DNA of 52,289 bases from a virus: positions 1-52,289 of the IMG/VR virus record IMGVR_UViG_3300049846_000828; one strand, 5' to 3'. How positions within the stretch are numbered: position 1 is the stretch's first letter; each line of letters begins with the position of its first letter. Shown one piece after another: positions 42,001 through 48,962 of this stretch. A program made the position numbers and the translations under genes. A model generated the notes under the pieces. It was not told where the DNA came from. It searched no databases and saw nothing but the letters and a program-made list of their open reading frames with translations.

Positions 42001-42040
42001 TCTGAACTCCCTTAAAGAATTGATCGAGGCTTGCCGATGA
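36035..42040 (+). CDS. Giant polyvalent ejection protein with three ART-like domains and HExxH
   Basis: 2001 residues. Helical N-terminal half; three ADP-ribosyltransferase-like modules begin at YHGT (857-860), YHGS (1352-1355, with YGHGLYFAEN downstream and RNYVVFDDSLIEI at the end) and YHGA (1649-1652, with MAFFTDDP). Modules one and three are framed by FDTSxVxYHG and RSVNAxFDPxxS. A metallopeptidase-like HEGLH lies at 1198-1202 with Glu1250/1251 downstream. Such domains occur in phage polyvalent proteins that enter the host with the DNA. Probable host targets are unknown. DNA of the third module is less GC-rich than the N-terminal part (30/60 versus 39/60 in two sampled stretches). Confidence 0.85.
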   Translation: MSTAIAWGNWEPYKAKREVSAADMFNTEFERQMKVDNAVRSGEDIVAEFDKRSDEIKKVIGVDLGNPLRLPVEPAQTDAMGGVMSPGGMWADHVAAYNTKLKELAQKHPEHATIIRADETPDLIVAKRKQGLEQRSADLTEQAGLIEGREIPVIGRVPVVRDVAALGRNLVVHPINTLAQFGGSLYAQAHDPVEAGMSLLGFGAGKAANSILKTALKNAASNAAMEAMMQPLRQEQRKNAGLDYGWERALMNIEGAAAAGAVLDAAVRGPYRAAITRIGRDVPEGQMFSRQGRGGWLTDAIPQTEPIKPVVREQITPEELEKARAGDITAVESIARKTGAIEDPTVKGLLDYAKTGAVIDDAMVARFKQMGIDHGEGMHMLSNLIGMEGKGYVRAPDPIPEARAALDEAGAAELAPRVQEINQRIAEAPQAIREAVQAGIGAGLPEIVKAARAALSGDLDGMRKAIDEAGGADLVADRVTVHTATNPIAVAKALRRSPEAMDSSVPMRTDFMRTARALAALDDAAFDMVLRGQAHPLEAQLVADMVPPGHHAETLRKISSANFRTIGEVKEAVRELAPEDSAAPQTASRIDDPSGPQAKEQVADLEKSLAAEVEEATAPIKRREELESKVETLKGEIAKLEEQQGKATPKPSAEREYIDPETGQTVPSGDIEAIANMAEYVAEMRRVPKPESLTSFLIKSGRVKDESGELTTMLGGKSRQLISGKGLPLDRAALLAWEQGFIDSAERPTVRQLLELLDEDIRGNRVVRLADRSIMDDLAVAREMETDLERLGLKAGASRQEIEAYFSGGNRQGGEGSSATPSQRAIEGEQLYALSEPQKERLDRARQAGFDTSRVLYHGTGNEIDAFSLRRAQDKEGRARGLGLGKGKIYLTANQWSASEWALQAPSRGLGSAPNVIPVFVRGKLLDEKAYQAKFAELAGGRQIWDSTLTMLERDALIAKTDEWAKSEGYAGIQQAYRNQAGDILEVGQVAIFDPSNIRSVNADFDPAKSSSPKLMAALSPDRGKPSLDETALSPADKKLLDKITERTGLEPDQIAEQRAQGQSFGKRADAALDKAIRFEKDEKAATDIATKRAELRQAERELEQLQMEQARTIGDSAMFRMVMERAAIQRQIDVRRAIDDALSLGDRILPENTRVEVRTDEMRDPVSGALLDASSDTMTGDIALASYAMNPAGRMGHEGLHTLVTKGHVSPQEVKLLAKLARERGLFKDEARYREAYAGRDNLDALIDEEAAAHAIEARINGTDIGPANTMADRIKQLIERIRNALDGYGFKTADDVARAIIDGEAAHRTARAEWMRGEVREKMREAADRGVTLPDGTNVKGVPLYAIRAYHGSPHDFDRFDLSKIGTGEGAQAYGHGLYFAENDDVARQYLRKLADADATPGWFRDQSGDVDFFNAPTGLALLRGERRANLTNAELIQSAQQELARAQGVKNQQLRDVQTRKAQAVLDYVQGNPTLRFDWNPATGRMYEVNIKADPNDFLDWDKPLSQQSEKVRGAAFGTVPSDKRAYFEKWASDPEVTARDVYEQIGGAIAPGDGKTHASPKVASALREAGIPGIKYLDQGSRGAGEGSRNYVVFDDSLIEIVAKDGKPVKSEAMFAMRSEPLDMSPEARKARAEQMGFDTSKVWYHGASRSDRIADAGKFDPKRATSGPMAFFTDDPTIASNYAKGKADTSLNDDGDISKYFTVSPKDVGDARGRTPYSVEQTWYRLPPEQRSQIAARAKRVGYENPQEATGPLTLHSEGTDASLNGDHFDYILRTEARGNVLTALRIMWHDSGELFGQPEAMMDIWRLAGYPHKISEKTAPWYEAQGVLPVYMKMKNPLDTSDMASLSRVADALDEAFKRDRTRLKEYGADGWDKNSRYTPRDWVKTLKDDIAAGKSSFVFTSIPDKVTEQLRALGYDGIIDRGGKMGGAGHDVAIPFDPQQVRSVNAEFDPSQSGSAKLLAAMRSEDAPEIPPLKSDMAIVDRLNSLKELIEACR

Positions 42041-44913
42041 GCTTGGCACAGTGCTTCTCGAAAGCCCGCAAATTCGGTGTCATATCCTCGCTTGAGGAAA
42101 TCGACCTCAAGGCCCGCTATGACAAGATCATGGCTGAGGCGACCGATCCCGCCGCCGCACGCAAGCAAATGGCGCTGGAACTGCAAACCGAAGCCGAACA
42201 CCGCAAGCGCGTGGCCCTCCTGTCCGAAGCCGCCCGTGCCCGGATATTCGACACCCTCAACAACTATCGCAATCTGAACGGCGAGGTCGACAAGGCCGAA
42301 GCCTTCGTGATGCTGCATGAAAACTTTGGCCGTCTTGGGAGCTACATCGACGACGCCGTTTCCAAGCAAGACGTCATCATCCGAACAGCGCAACGAGAAC
42401 TTAAGCTTGTTCTAAAAGAGTTCAAACGCGGTGCATTCACGGGCGACCGTCGCAGGCAAGGTAAGTGGGTCGGCAATAAAGCCGTCGGCGTTCGCATGGA
42501 CAACTTCGTCAAGGAGCTGTTCGGGGAGACGACAGGAGACGCTACAGCCAAGGCCATGGCCGATGCCTGGGTGAAGGTATCAGACGAACTCAGGGAACGG
42601 TTCAACGCAGCGGGCGGCGCTATCGGCAAGCTCGAAAAATGGGGCCTGCCTCAGTCGCACAACCGCGAAGCCCTCATCAATGCCGGAAAAGAAGGCTGGA
42701 TCGAATACATGATGGGCGATCGCGTTCTTGACCGGGAGCGCACGGTTCACCCCTTAAGCCGCAAGCCCTATAGCGATGGAGATCTCAGGGAAGCTCTTGG
42801 CGTGGCTTGGGACCGGATTGTCACTGACGGCTGGATCGACCGTGAGATTGAGACGAGCGGCATGGGCGCGCGTCCCGCGCTCTATCGCCAGCACTCTGAC
42901 CACCGGTTCTTGCATTTCCAAAACGCGGAAAGCTGGCTTGCCTATCAGCGTGAGTTCGGTCAGCCCGATGTGTTCGCCACCATCATCGGCCACGTCAACA
43001 CCATGGCCCGTGACATCGCCCACATGGAGACGTTCGGACCTAACCCGAACATGGTCCGCGATTACATCAAGGCGATCCTCAAGCAGGAAGCCGCCAGCCA
43101 ACGGGCGATGGATGTCATCTTTGCGGAGAAGAAAGTCCGCATCGAACGGCTGAAAGAGCAGTTCCCGGCCGTCAACGAAGACCCCAGGTGGAAGCGCATT
43201 GAAGATACCATGGATCGGCTGAAGACCATTCATGCAGAGCTTGCCACCTTGCGCAAGTCGTTCAAGCCGAACGAGGGGCCATCAAAGCGCACCAAGGCCA
43301 AGATGGACGAACTCTATAAGAAGATGGAGTTCGAGCACGAGATGCTTCGCAAGATCGAAGCTGAGGCCAACGACTTCACCATGTTCATGCATGACGACCC
43401 GCTCGTCGAGAACGCGGCGCGGGCAGAGATGGTGCAGCTCATCAACGAGATTGCCGAGCCGTTTGGTATCGCACGGGATATGACACCACAGGATGCGTCG
43501 GACTATCTAGCAGGACGGTTCAAGCGTGCCGACGCCATGTGGGAGATCATGCGTGGCTCGGCTCCGGTCAATCTGAAATGGGCCAACCGGATGGCCAGCA
43601 CTCGCAATGTGGTGACAGCAAGCTCTCTTGGTGCCGCCTGGCTATCGTCCTTGTCAGACCCGGCTTTCGGCCAAGACATGCGCATGCGTCTCGGCATGTC
43701 GTTTGCGGAATCGAATGCTTGGCGTTTGATGGCGCGCGTCATGATCGAGATGATTACCATGGGGAAAAGGGAGGATGGGATTGCCGCCTCCCTTGGCCTC
43801 GATAGCGCAATGAACGTGATGCAGCAGTCGTCCCGCATGATGGGCTCGGTCGACATGCGTGGCTGGACCGGGTTCGTGGCTGATCGTGTCTTGACCAATG
43901 GTCTGTTGGCTCCCTGGACGCAGGCTGGCAAGCATACGGCGGGCCTCGACGTCATGCGCTACGCGGGCAAGATATCGGGCTTCGACTTCTACAAACTTCC
44001 AGAAGGCATGCAGAAGGCTCTCAAGACGCACGGCATTGACGCTGCGTCTTGGAATGAGATCCGAACGGCTCCCTTGCACGAGGGCATTCTGAGGCCCCAC
44101 GAGGTCGAGAAATGGGCGGGGCGCAAGCTTGGCGAACGCTATCTGGCGATGATCCTCAAAGAAACCCGCTACGCCGTTCCTGAAAGCACCGTCGAATCAC
44201 GTTCTGTCTTCACGGGTCTTCAGGCAGGCACGTTCCTTGGTGAAGCGGTGCGTTCGGCCGGGATGTTCAAGGGCTTTGCAACCTCCATCGTATTCCTGCA
44301 GATGCGCCGGGTGGCGCGGGAACTGATGGCCGGGGACAAGAGCGCGGCTAGTTATGCCGGTGCTCTCCTGTTGACCTCGACCCTGCTTGGTGCCTTTGCC
44401 ATGGCGCTAAAGGACGTCAAGGACGGGCGCGATCCACGCCGTTGGCTGGATGAAAAGACTTGGCTGGACGCCCGCATGTGGGGCGCGGCCCTGCTGCAAT
44501 CCGGTGGCCTCGGCATCTTTGGTGACCTGCTGTTCTCGGACGTCAACCGCTTCGGGGGCGGGCTAGGGGAGACCATCGCAGGCCCGCTTGGCGCTCGTGT
44601 CGATACGGCCAAGGACATTCTGATCCAAGCCCCAATCAATGCCATGTATGGCAAGGATACCAAGCTCGGCGCCAACGCGGTGAAGTTCGCCAAGCAGTGG
44701 ACGCCTGGGCAGAACCTCTGGCCGATCGGCCTCATTGCGCAGCGCCGGTTGTTCGAACAGGCCCAAATCCTGATGGACCGCGAGGCTCATTCGGCCTTCA
44801 AGCGGGACATCACCAAGCGCCGCAAGGACTACGGCCAAGACTACTGGTGGCCACCGGGCGAGACGAGCCCGCGCCGCGCGCCCGACCTCACGAGAATTTT
44901 CGCGACCAGATAG
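42037..44913 (+). CDS. Large internal virion (ejection) protein, gp16-like
   Basis: 958 residues, mostly helical, with long coiled regions (about 350-450) and several moderately hydrophobic helices toward the C-terminus (SAASYAGALLLTSTLLGAFA). It is the last of the very large virion genes, the place of T7 gp16, which forms the periplasmic and inner-membrane part of the ejection channel. No transglycosylase motif is visible. The ATG overlaps the upstream stop (ATGA); a TTG six bases earlier is an alternative. Confidence 0.75.
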   Translation: MSLAQCFSKARKFGVISSLEEIDLKARYDKIMAEATDPAAARKQMALELQTEAEHRKRVALLSEAARARIFDTLNNYRNLNGEVDKAEAFVMLHENFGRLGSYIDDAVSKQDVIIRTAQRELKLVLKEFKRGAFTGDRRRQGKWVGNKAVGVRMDNFVKELFGETTGDATAKAMADAWVKVSDELRERFNAAGGAIGKLEKWGLPQSHNREALINAGKEGWIEYMMGDRVLDRERTVHPLSRKPYSDGDLREALGVAWDRIVTDGWIDREIETSGMGARPALYRQHSDHRFLHFQNAESWLAYQREFGQPDVFATIIGHVNTMARDIAHMETFGPNPNMVRDYIKAILKQEAASQRAMDVIFAEKKVRIERLKEQFPAVNEDPRWKRIEDTMDRLKTIHAELATLRKSFKPNEGPSKRTKAKMDELYKKMEFEHEMLRKIEAEANDFTMFMHDDPLVENAARAEMVQLINEIAEPFGIARDMTPQDASDYLAGRFKRADAMWEIMRGSAPVNLKWANRMASTRNVVTASSLGAAWLSSLSDPAFGQDMRMRLGMSFAESNAWRLMARVMIEMITMGKREDGIAASLGLDSAMNVMQQSSRMMGSVDMRGWTGFVADRVLTNGLLAPWTQAGKHTAGLDVMRYAGKISGFDFYKLPEGMQKALKTHGIDAASWNEIRTAPLHEGILRPHEVEKWAGRKLGERYLAMILKETRYAVPESTVESRSVFTGLQAGTFLGEAVRSAGMFKGFATSIVFLQMRRVARELMAGDKSAASYAGALLLTSTLLGAFAMALKDVKDGRDPRRWLDEKTWLDARMWGAALLQSGGLGIFGDLLFSDVNRFGGGLGETIAGPLGARVDTAKDILIQAPINAMYGKDTKLGANAVKFAKQWTPGQNLWPIGLIAQRRLFEQAQILMDREAHSAFKRDITKRRKDYGQDYWWPPGETSPRRAPDLTRIFATR

Positions 44914-45005
44914 CGCGAAACAGCAACCACAAACGTCGTTCATTATGGTAAGTGCCAACTGATTCGTTGGTGCGCGTCTGCGTTTGTCAAGAACGGAGAC
45001 CAGAC

Positions 45006-45533
45006 GTGGCCAGCATTGGCTTTATCCCGACCAAGACCAGCATCGAGGTTCGCGAGCCCGACGGCGACGCCGGGACGATTCCGGCCTCCACCCCGTCCAA
45101 TGCGGGGTGCATGACGGCAGAGCAGGCCAAGCAGCTTTTGGAGCTTTGGCAGTGGCACCGGACGCATGTCGGCACTGGCGCACCGGTCATCATCGAGCAC
45201 GCGGTCGACACGTCGGACTTCGTCAACCGGCTCGAGCTCAAGGCCATGATTCAGCAGTTGCCGCGGGCGTTGGACGCCACCCCGCAGATCACGGCATTGC
45301 GCGCGCGCATCGATGATCTATCGCAGCGGCTCAACAGTGAAGCTCGATCAGCGCTTCCCGCGCCGGCAGATGGATCGATCAAGGCCGTCGACGAAGCCGC
45401 CCGGAATGTCCTTGACGTCGTTCTCGTTCAATACGAGGCGCTGGACGAGCGTGTCCGCCGTCTCGAGGGGATCATTGAAACGCTGAAGCAGGTTGCCGAG
45501 GCGAAGGCTGAAGAAGCAGCGAGGGCGGCATGA
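45006..45533 (+). CDS. Coiled-coil protein before the lysozyme gene
   Basis: 175 residues from a GTG with GGAG eight bases upstream; the reading from 44952 lacks such a site. N-terminal strands (SIGFIPTKTSIEVREPD), then helices with heptads (LVQYEALDERVRRLEGIIETL). It probably is a minor virion protein or fibre. A 5-bp hairpin (CCAAC/GTTGG) lies in the 92-base gap before it. Confidence 0.6.
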   Translation: MASIGFIPTKTSIEVREPDGDAGTIPASTPSNAGCMTAEQAKQLLELWQWHRTHVGTGAPVIIEHAVDTSDFVNRLELKAMIQQLPRALDATPQITALRARIDDLSQRLNSEARSALPAPADGSIKAVDEAARNVLDVVLVQYEALDERVRRLEGIIETLKQVAEAKAEEAARAA

Positions 45534-46294
45534 ACCTTTCAGACAAGGGCCTCGACTTCATCGTCAGCTTCGAAGGGCTTCTAAAGAAGCTGCCCGATGG
45601 CAGGTACATCGCGTACCGCTGCCCGGCAAACGTGGCCACCATCTACGCAGGCTGCACCGAGGGCGTCACTGATGGAATGATCGTGACGGAGGATGAGGGC
45701 AAGGCGATGTTCCGCCGTGAACTCGCCAAGCACGAAGCTGCCGTCCGCCGTCTCGTGACCGTCGATCTGACACAGAACCAGTTCGATGCGCTGGTGTCGT
45801 TCTCCTATAACGTCGGGGCCGGAGCGCTCCAGAAGTCCACCTTGTTGAAGCACTTGAACAAGGGCGATTATGCCCGTGCCGCTTCGCACTTTGCCGACTT
45901 CAAGAAGGCGGGCGGCAAGGTGCTAAAGGGTCTCGTCCGTCGCCGCGCCGCTGAAGCTGCGCTGTTCATGGATGACGATGAGCCGACCGACATGGTCCAG
46001 AAGGTGGACAAGCCTGATACCAAGATGAAACTGGCTGAGGTGGTCGGCAAGGTTGCGCTTCCGACCGGGGCTGTAGCTGGCACCGGAGCGACGGTCGCGA
46101 CCAAGGAACCAGCAAAGATCGACCCCAAGGCTGCAATCGCCAAGGGCAAAGAAACTCGCGAAGTCATTGAGCAAGCCAAAGACCTCGGGATCTTCGCTCG
46201 AGATATGGGCAAGTGGGCCATGGGCGACGGCATGTTCATTGCGGGCGGGATTCTAGCGGCGGGTGCCGCGGCTTGGTGGTGGAGCAAGCGATGA
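45530..46294 (+). CDS. GH24 endolysin with C-terminal membrane anchor
   Basis: 254 residues. The muramidase domain (1-150) has catalytic Glu15 (FEGL), Cys31 at the place of the T4 lysozyme Asp20 (AYRCPA), Thr37 (ATIYAGCT) and the QFDALVSFSYNVGAG motif. Natural Asp-to-Cys versions are known in this family. A Lys/Ala-rich linker leads to a C-terminal transmembrane helix (MFIAGGILAAGAAAWWW). No N-terminal export signal is seen, so release probably needs a holin. It starts the lysis cassette. Confidence 0.9.
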   Translation: MNLSDKGLDFIVSFEGLLKKLPDGRYIAYRCPANVATIYAGCTEGVTDGMIVTEDEGKAMFRRELAKHEAAVRRLVTVDLTQNQFDALVSFSYNVGAGALQKSTLLKHLNKGDYARAASHFADFKKAGGKVLKGLVRRRAAEAALFMDDDEPTDMVQKVDKPDTKMKLAEVVGKVALPTGAVAGTGATVATKEPAKIDPKAAIAKGKETREVIEQAKDLGIFARDMGKWAMGDGMFIAGGILAAGAAAWWWSKR

Positions 46295-46542
46295 GAGAAC
46301 TCGTGATTATTGGCGTCGCCGGGGCTGCCCTGGTTGGTGCCTTTACCTTCTACGGTGAAAAGAAGGTCACACAGGAGCGTGCGCGCGTCGAACAACAGGC
46401 AATCAAGAAGGATGGAAAAGCTCAAACCGCTCGCTCTGCTGCTGCCGCTAAGCCTGATGGGATGCTCTCAAAGCACTGTCGAGATTGCGGACAGTCCGGC
46501 GCTGTGTCGATCGTGGAAGCCGGTGACGGTATCAAAAAATGA
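46291..46542 (+). CDS. Inner-membrane spanin subunit (Rz-like)
   Basis: 83 residues: one N-terminal transmembrane helix (LVIIGVAGAALVGAFTFY) and a charged periplasmic helix (KKVTQERARVEQQAIKK). A lipoprotein gene begins inside it in another frame, the hallmark of Rz/Rz1 pairs. The start overlaps the lysozyme stop (ATGA). The C-terminus after residue 55 is unusual for Rz and rich in Cys/Gly. Confidence 0.75.
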   Translation: MRELVIIGVAGAALVGAFTFYGEKKVTQERARVEQQAIKKDGKAQTARSAAAAKPDGMLSKHCRDCGQSGAVSIVEAGDGIKK

Positions 46543-46642
46543 CGTTCTGACGCGGCAGACCGCAGAGGAAATCGCCGCCAACAATGCGGCGCAAGAGGTC
46601 TGGTGTCCGTCGAAGTTCGCGTCTCCGTTGGTGCGTGCGTAG
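46412..46642 (+). CDS. Outer-membrane spanin lipoprotein (Rz1-like)
   Basis: 76 residues. The signal peptide KLKPLALLLPLSLMGCS ends in a lipobox LMGC, so the Cys should be lipidated. The rest (SKNDVLTRQTAEEIAANNA) matches Rz1-like proteins common in alphaproteobacterial phages. AAGAAGG precedes the ATG. It overlaps the inner spanin gene out of frame over 131 bases. Confidence 0.8.
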   Translation: MEKLKPLALLLPLSLMGCSQSTVEIADSPALCRSWKPVTVSKNDVLTRQTAEEIAANNAAQEVWCPSKFASPLVRA

Positions 46643-46674
46643 ATTCACTTCACACGAGCACGCTATGAGCACGC

Positions 46675-46935
46675 ATGCCATTCCACCGACTGCCAGACCA
46701 CATCCGCAAGCACCCGGACGTGCAGGACGCATGGCATCACCACCACGCGGAACGCATCGACAAGATCGAATCCCACCAATCGAAGAACGATGGTCTAGGC
46801 CACCTCACGCACGCCCTGTTCGCTGGGAAGGTCAAAACCCCGTGGGGAGATCTCCCGCTCCCGTTGGCCATCATAGCGGCTGGTTACACCATCTACAAAA
46901 ACCCGGACTTGCTTTTAGGGCTGTTCGGGCCGTGA
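46675..46935 (+). CDS. Small protein with C-terminal hydrophobic segment, possible holin
   Basis: 86 residues: His/Asp-rich N-terminus, then LPLPLAIIAAGYTIYKNPDLLLGLFG. One membrane segment and lysis-cassette position allow a holin role, but a single short segment is unusual. There is no strong Shine-Dalgarno before the ATG. A competing frame in the same DNA starting at 46664 looks like a shadow. Confidence 0.6.
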   Translation: MPFHRLPDHIRKHPDVQDAWHHHHAERIDKIESHQSKNDGLGHLTHALFAGKVKTPWGDLPLPLAIIAAGYTIYKNPDLLLGLFGP

Positions 46936-47039
46936 CGTGGTGTGTTGCCATCGTGATGGTTGGCTTGGCTGCTGGTAAAGTCGTCTCCACGAAGATGGAG
47001 AGGGGCCAGCACGTCAGGTTAGACTTACGAGGAAGCTAG
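46932..47039 (+). CDS. 35-residue membrane peptide
   Basis: GTG start overlapping the upstream stop (GTGA). One transmembrane segment (WCVAIVMVGLAAGKVV) with a basic tail. It could be a holin/antiholin component. It is the last rightward gene before the hairpin at 47045. Confidence 0.5.
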   Translation: MTWCVAIVMVGLAAGKVVSTKMERGQHVRLDLRGS

Positions 47040-47044
47040 AGGGC

Positions 47045-47064
47045 TCCCGAAGTTTGCTTCGGGA
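47045..47064. terminator. Hairpin between convergent operons
   Basis: TCCCGAAG (47045-47052) pairs perfectly with CTTCGGGA (47057-47064) around TTTG. It lies between the end of the late rightward operon and the end of the leftward block, so it may terminate both. No long T-run is present on either side. Confidence 0.55.
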
Positions 47065-47117
47065 ACATGCCCCAGAAGCGAGGAAACATAGGCGCTTTGC
47101 ATAGCTCAGATCGACGG

Positions 47118-47339
47118 TCAAATGTCAGGATTTGCCGTCGCGATCTGGCTGACTGCAGATCGCAAGTTGTTCGGCAGTGTCATATCCCGGTTGTATCGGC
47201 GCATTTGAACGGGCTGGCTCTCGCGAGAAGGGTATTTCGCATCCAGCTCGGCTTCGATTTCGTCGGCGGCGTCGACGGCCAGCGCCAACAGTTGGCGCAG
47301 ATCCTCCAGAGGCACCGATAGACAAACGACATCCGACAT
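47118..47339 (-). CDS. Hypothetical helical protein
   Basis: 73 residues (LEDLRQLLALAVDAADEIEAEL helix). AGGAG lies seven to eight bases before the ATG at 47339; the longer frame from 47498 is a shadow of the upstream gene. Last gene of the leftward block. Confidence 0.65.
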   Translation of the reverse strand: MSDVVCLSVPLEDLRQLLALAVDAADEIEAELDAKYPSRESQPVQMRRYNRDMTLPNNLRSAVSQIATANPDI

Positions 47340-47359
47340 TGACGGACTCCTATTCCCTT

Positions 47360-47527
47360 TTATGGCTTGGCCGGCGGCCAAGTAAATGACTTGCGGCACT
47401 TGCGCGACGCGACCCACTGCGCTTTCTCCGGCGTGCACCCTTTGCGAACGTAGTGCACGGACCATGCAATCTGGCGCAGCCGTTCGTTGTCGTTGCAAAC
47501 GTACGATAGCAGCATGTCTGGAGGCAT
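47360..47527 (-). CDS. Small basic protein with Cys residues
   Basis: 55 residues (SYVCNDNERLRQIAWSVHYV, then KGCTPEKAQWVASRKCRKS). The composition is typical of a small folded, DNA-binding-like protein. The start could be 47527 or 47515. AGGA lies about ten bases upstream of the first. No family recognised. Confidence 0.5.
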   Translation of the reverse strand: MPPDMLLSYVCNDNERLRQIAWSVHYVRKGCTPEKAQWVASRKCRKSFTWPPAKP

Positions 47528-47540
47528 GGCGTATCGGGTC

Positions 47541-47744
47541 CTAGTTTGTCACAAACTTCATGAGATTGACCGCCGCGCTATCGACGATCGACTGCTGGCA
47601 GGTCGAGTGCCGAACATGCCACGACCCGTCATCCAGCAGCACAACGCAAACGACAGCACGCATGCGATCTGCATCGACCGCTAATGTCTCAATCACTTCT
47701 GCCGGCGTCGTCGATGCTGACCCAATTCGCACGATGTCTGCCAT
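47541..47744 (-). CDS. Hypothetical strand-rich protein
   Basis: 67 residues with IGSASTTPAEVIETLAVDAD and VVCVVLLDDGSWHV, a mixed alpha/beta pattern. AGGGG precedes the ATG. No family recognised. Confidence 0.65.
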   Translation of the reverse strand: MADIVRIGSASTTPAEVIETLAVDADRMRAVVCVVLLDDGSWHVRHSTCQQSIVDSAAVNLMKFVTN

Positions 47745-47747
47745 CGT

Positions 47748-47840
47748 CTACCCCTGTTCCTTGTGTTTGCAGAGACAGCACCGCCGACCGGGGCGGCACC
47801 AGATCGTGAAGCATATGAACCGCAGCATCTTGGTCTCCAT
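47748..47840 (-). CDS. Small Cys-rich peptide
   Basis: 30 residues with a hydrophobic N-terminus (LRFICFTIWC) and CCLCKHK. The stop of the upstream gene overlaps its start (TAATG) and its own stop lies three bases before the next gene, which supports translation by coupling. No independent ribosome-binding site. Confidence 0.4.
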   Translation of the reverse strand: METKMLRFICFTIWCRPGRRCCLCKHKEQG

Positions 47841-48067
47841 TATTGAACTCGTTCGAGGATGCCTGTGTGCGGGCACCATTGGTAGCCATCTGGCGCAAGC
47901 ATGTCGGGTTGCGATTGGGAAAGCGTTTCAACGATCTGCCTTAGCTGCGGATCTGGTGGTGACGGCATGTGCTGCAAGCAACGCCACCGCCCCGGCTGCC
48001 CTTTGGCGTTAACGCGGTACAGGTCGACGCCATCCCTAGGCTTCCCGCCGCACGTCTCGCACTGCAT
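47840..48067 (-). CDS. Small zinc-motif protein
   Basis: 75 residues: MQCETCGGKPRDG with CxxC near the N-terminus and CLQH further on, a likely zinc site. The C-terminus has YQWCPHTG. No family recognised. AGGGGAGAGG precedes the ATG. Confidence 0.65.
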   Translation of the reverse strand: MQCETCGGKPRDGVDLYRVNAKGQPGRWRCLQHMPSPPDPQLRQIVETLSQSQPDMLAPDGYQWCPHTGILERVQ

Positions 48068-48078
48068 CTGCCTCTCCC

Positions 48079-48270
48079 CTATTCCTCATCTGCCATGCGT
48101 TCAATGGCAGCATCCCAGTGAATGTAGTCACCGGCTCGCGGCAGCAGCAGGTTCATCGCCGTATCCGTCATCATCAGGCGATCCGGCAGATGATAAAAAA
48201 TCTGGTAGCAGCACCATCCGAGCGACCATGTCACCCATCCGTGCCAGCCTTGCCACCGTGACCAGTCCAT
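48079..48270 (-). CDS. Trp-rich hypothetical protein
   Basis: 63 residues, with six Trp in the first twenty or so (MDWSRWQGWHGWVTWSLGW), then a short hydrophobic part. AGAGGAGG lies seven bases before the ATG at 48270, which decides this start over 48276. It may be membrane-associated. Confidence 0.6.
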   Translation of the reverse strand: MDWSRWQGWHGWVTWSLGWCCYQIFYHLPDRLMMTDTAMNLLLPRAGDYIHWDAAIERMADEE

Positions 48271-48283
48271 AGTCATGCCTCCT

Positions 48284-48862
48284 CTAATCTCGCCCGCCAC
48301 GCGGGCCGAACTCGTCATAATATCGGTCTTTCGACCATCCCGGCGGGCCTGCCGCAATTGCGGCTTTCACGCTCTTATTGCGAAGATCGAACCACGCAAT
48401 CCGCGCCGCTTCGACTTCGCCGGAAATGTCACGCGGCTTGCGCCCGCCCTTTAGGCCATTCTTCGCGCCCGAGTGACCGCGCGCCGCCGACGCCAGACGC
48501 TCAATCACTTCCTGCACGAACAGGTCGCGCTGCTCTGGAATGGCAGTGTGCCAGCGCTTCGCCAGATCATACGCCGATGCGCCCCGCGCTTCGATAGCGC
48601 GCAAGGTTTTCCAGAACATTGATCGCGGCTTGTCGTTCGTGCGTGACTTCGCGGGCACTAGCAGGTGGCCTTGCGTCACCACCAGCACATCGCCACGGCG
48701 AAGCGATGCCACGACATCGGCAACCGTCACGCCGGTCTTTTTACTGACCTCGTACAGTCCGCGCTCTGGCACGCCGAACTCGCGAAGCAGCTTCACTTGC
48801 GCCGAAGCCGGGAAGCGCTTCATGTCGTGAGCAAGTCCGCGTTTCTGTCTTTCTGTGAACAT
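48284..48862 (-). CDS. Putative regulator with HTH-like segment
   Basis: 192 residues from the ATG at 48862 (48898 is an alternative). GLYEVSKKTGVTVADVVASLRRG resembles a helix-turn-helix, followed by strands and helices (FVQEVIERLASAARG) and a C-terminal GWSKDRYYDEFGPRGG. It is divergent to the repeated-leader operon across a shared promoter region, so it could control that operon. Family not recognised. Confidence 0.6.
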   Translation of the reverse strand: MFTERQKRGLAHDMKRFPASAQVKLLREFGVPERGLYEVSKKTGVTVADVVASLRRGDVLVVTQGHLLVPAKSRTNDKPRSMFWKTLRAIEARGASAYDLAKRWHTAIPEQRDLFVQEVIERLASAARGHSGAKNGLKGGRKPRDISGEVEAARIAWFDLRNKSVKAAIAAGPPGWSKDRYYDEFGPRGGRD

Positions 48863-48886
48863 GTTTCGCAGAATGCACGAAGCCGG

Positions 48887-48915
48887 TTGCGCGATCAAGT
48901 AGAATATGCTTTATT
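48887..48915 (+). promoter_or_regulatory. Promoter of the repeated-leader operon
   Basis: TTGCGC (48887-48892) and TTTATT (48910-48915) are exactly 17 bases apart, with expected start near 48922, about 40 bases before the first gene. The box lies between divergent genes. A match to sigma-70 consensus only. Confidence 0.45.
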
Positions 48916-48962
48916 CACACCATGAGCGGCGACGTTGCCGCGTGAGATTAGAGGCCGGAACG

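Noticed and set aside
45530-46294. N-terminal SAR signal in the endolysin
   Set aside because: The first 30 residues are the catalytic start (FEGL) and are not hydrophobic enough; the only membrane helix is at the C-terminus.
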